DNA of 5,738 nucleotides, taken from NCBI GenBank assembly GCA_025869455.1, contig JAOZVT010000760.1:1-5738 (forward strand), given 5' to 3'. The notes below the pieces were generated by a model. The model saw nothing but the letters and a program-made list of their open reading frames with translations. It was not told where the DNA came from and did no database searches. Below are positions 5,189 through 5,738 of this stretch, in pieces; the first letter of the stretch is position 1, and each line of letters begins with the position of its first letter. A program made the position numbers and the translations under genes. The stretch is from Prosthecobacter sp. (GTDB taxonomy: Bacteria > Verrucomicrobiota > Verrucomicrobiia > Verrucomicrobiales > Verrucomicrobiaceae).

Positions 5189-5738
5189 ATGTCACGCTGC
5201 CTATCCTTTTCTACCGTTGGCAACCCTGCCGAAGTGCTTGAAATCATCGAGCGCCCTCTCCTCCCCCTTGAAGGGCATGAAGTGCGCGTCCGCATGCAAT
5301 ATGTCCCGATCAATCCGGCCGACCTGAACTTTATCGAAGGCACCTATGGGCGCGCGGCCCATCCGCCTGCAATTCCTGGTCACGAAGGCTGTGGCGAAGT
5401 CCTCGAAGTCGGCCCTCTCGTCACCTCCCTGAAACCAGGGGATGTCGTGATTCCCCTCCTGGGTGCGGGATGCTGGAGTGAGCACCTCACCGCAGCAGAA
5501 CTCCACTTTGCCAAATTACCTCCTGGCATTGATCGCATCCAGGCCTCCATGCTTCGGGTGAATCCCGTCACCGCTTGGCACCTGCTGAAAAATTACGTGG
5601 ATCTGGAACCCGGCTCCTGGGTCATACAAAACGCAGCCAACTCCGGTGTCGGACGGGCAGTCATCCAACTCGCCAAACATCTGGGACTCAAGACCGCCAA
5701 CTTCGTCCGCCGTGCCGAACTTATCCCCGAATTGACCG
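5189..5738 (+). CDS. MECR/Etr1-like trans-2-enoyl-CoA (ACP) reductase, MDR superfamily, 3' end missing
   Basis: The gene runs off the window after 183 codons. The family is usually 330-370 residues, so about half is seen. The N-terminal GroES-like domain has INPADLNFIEGTYG (41-54), including the tyrosine (Tyr53) matching the proposed catalytic Tyr of mitochondrial enoyl reductases, then PGHEGCGEV (63-71) and LKPGDVVIP (81-89). RVNPVTAW (123-130) matches the VNPCTAY signature of MECR. The NADPH-binding fold starts at VIQNAANSGVG (145-155) and reaches NFVRR (171-175), whose arginines suit NADPH. Zinc ligands of alcohol dehydrogenases are absent, as expected for this subgroup. Such enzymes reduce trans-2-enoyl thioesters in fatty acid synthesis. 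A quinone-oxidoreductase-type activity remains possible but fits less well. ATG 5189 is chosen because family homology starts a few residues later; no Shine-Dalgarno site is visible. It follows the hydrolase gene by 52 nt with no terminator seen. Confidence 0.85.
   Translation, partial: MSRCLSFSTVGNPAEVLEIIERPLLPLEGHEVRVRMQYVPINPADLNFIEGTYGRAAHPPAIPGHEGCGEVLEVGPLVTSLKPGDVVIPLLGAGCWSEHLTAAELHFAKLPPGIDRIQASMLRVNPVTAWHLLKNYVDLEPGSWVIQNAANSGVGRAVIQLAKHLGLKTANFVRRAELIPELT

Noticed and set aside
5014..5571. Minus-strand frames across the hydrolase end and reductase start
   Set aside because: They are antisense to genes with strong family signatures on the plus strand and their translations look like noise.
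1..5738. CRISPR arrays, tRNA or rRNA genes, insertion sequences
   Set aside because: No regularly spaced identical repeats, cloverleaf-like segments, transposase motifs or terminal inverted repeats of IS type were seen.

Overview
The window looks like a piece of a Gram-negative bacterial chromosome around the replication origin, most likely from the PVC group and probably Verrucomicrobiota (Prosthecobacter/Verrucomicrobium-like). This placement is inference. It rests on the type of secreted esterase present, which is common in planctomycetes and verrucomicrobia, on the flavour of the DnaA protein, on dnaA not being followed by dnaN, on weak or absent Shine-Dalgarno sites in front of several genes, and on a moderately GC-rich composition. 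No 16S or other decisive marker is present.

Layout. Positions 1-203 are AT-rich and intergenic, and hold a Rho-independent terminator for the leftward operon. Positions 204-2168 (minus strand) carry a two-gene operon: an unrecognised, tryptophan-rich polytopic membrane protein, followed after 6 nt by a squalene/phytoene synthase family enzyme, best read as presqualene diphosphate synthase HpnD. Positions 2169-2503 form a divergent regulatory region of about 335 bp with the look of an oriC. It has a row of DnaA-box-like 9-mers at 11-12 bp spacing (2241-2294), an AT-rich stretch that could unwind (about 2300-2375), inward-facing copies of one exact 9-mer on either side, and a long imperfect hairpin with a C6 loop (2423-2468). 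A perfect TATAAT follows just before dnaA. Positions 2504-3985 (plus strand) are dnaA, with all domains intact. Positions 4018-5136 (plus) encode an exported alpha/beta hydrolase. Positions 5189-5738 (plus, cut by the window end) encode the N-terminal half of an MDR-superfamily reductase closely resembling mitochondrial trans-2-enoyl-CoA reductase (MECR/Etr1).

How it fits together. DnaA would bind the box cluster beside its own gene, open the AT-rich DNA and probably autoregulate. The leftward operon starts from the same intergenic region, so polyprenyl-lipid synthesis might feel DnaA occupancy (inference). The three rightward genes are closely spaced (32 and 52 nt) with no terminator visible between them, so some read-through from dnaA is possible although their functions are unrelated. 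No mobile elements, CRISPR arrays, tRNAs or rRNAs were seen. The most interesting parts are the origin architecture, the hairpin and the uncharacterised membrane protein paired with the squalene-type synthase.
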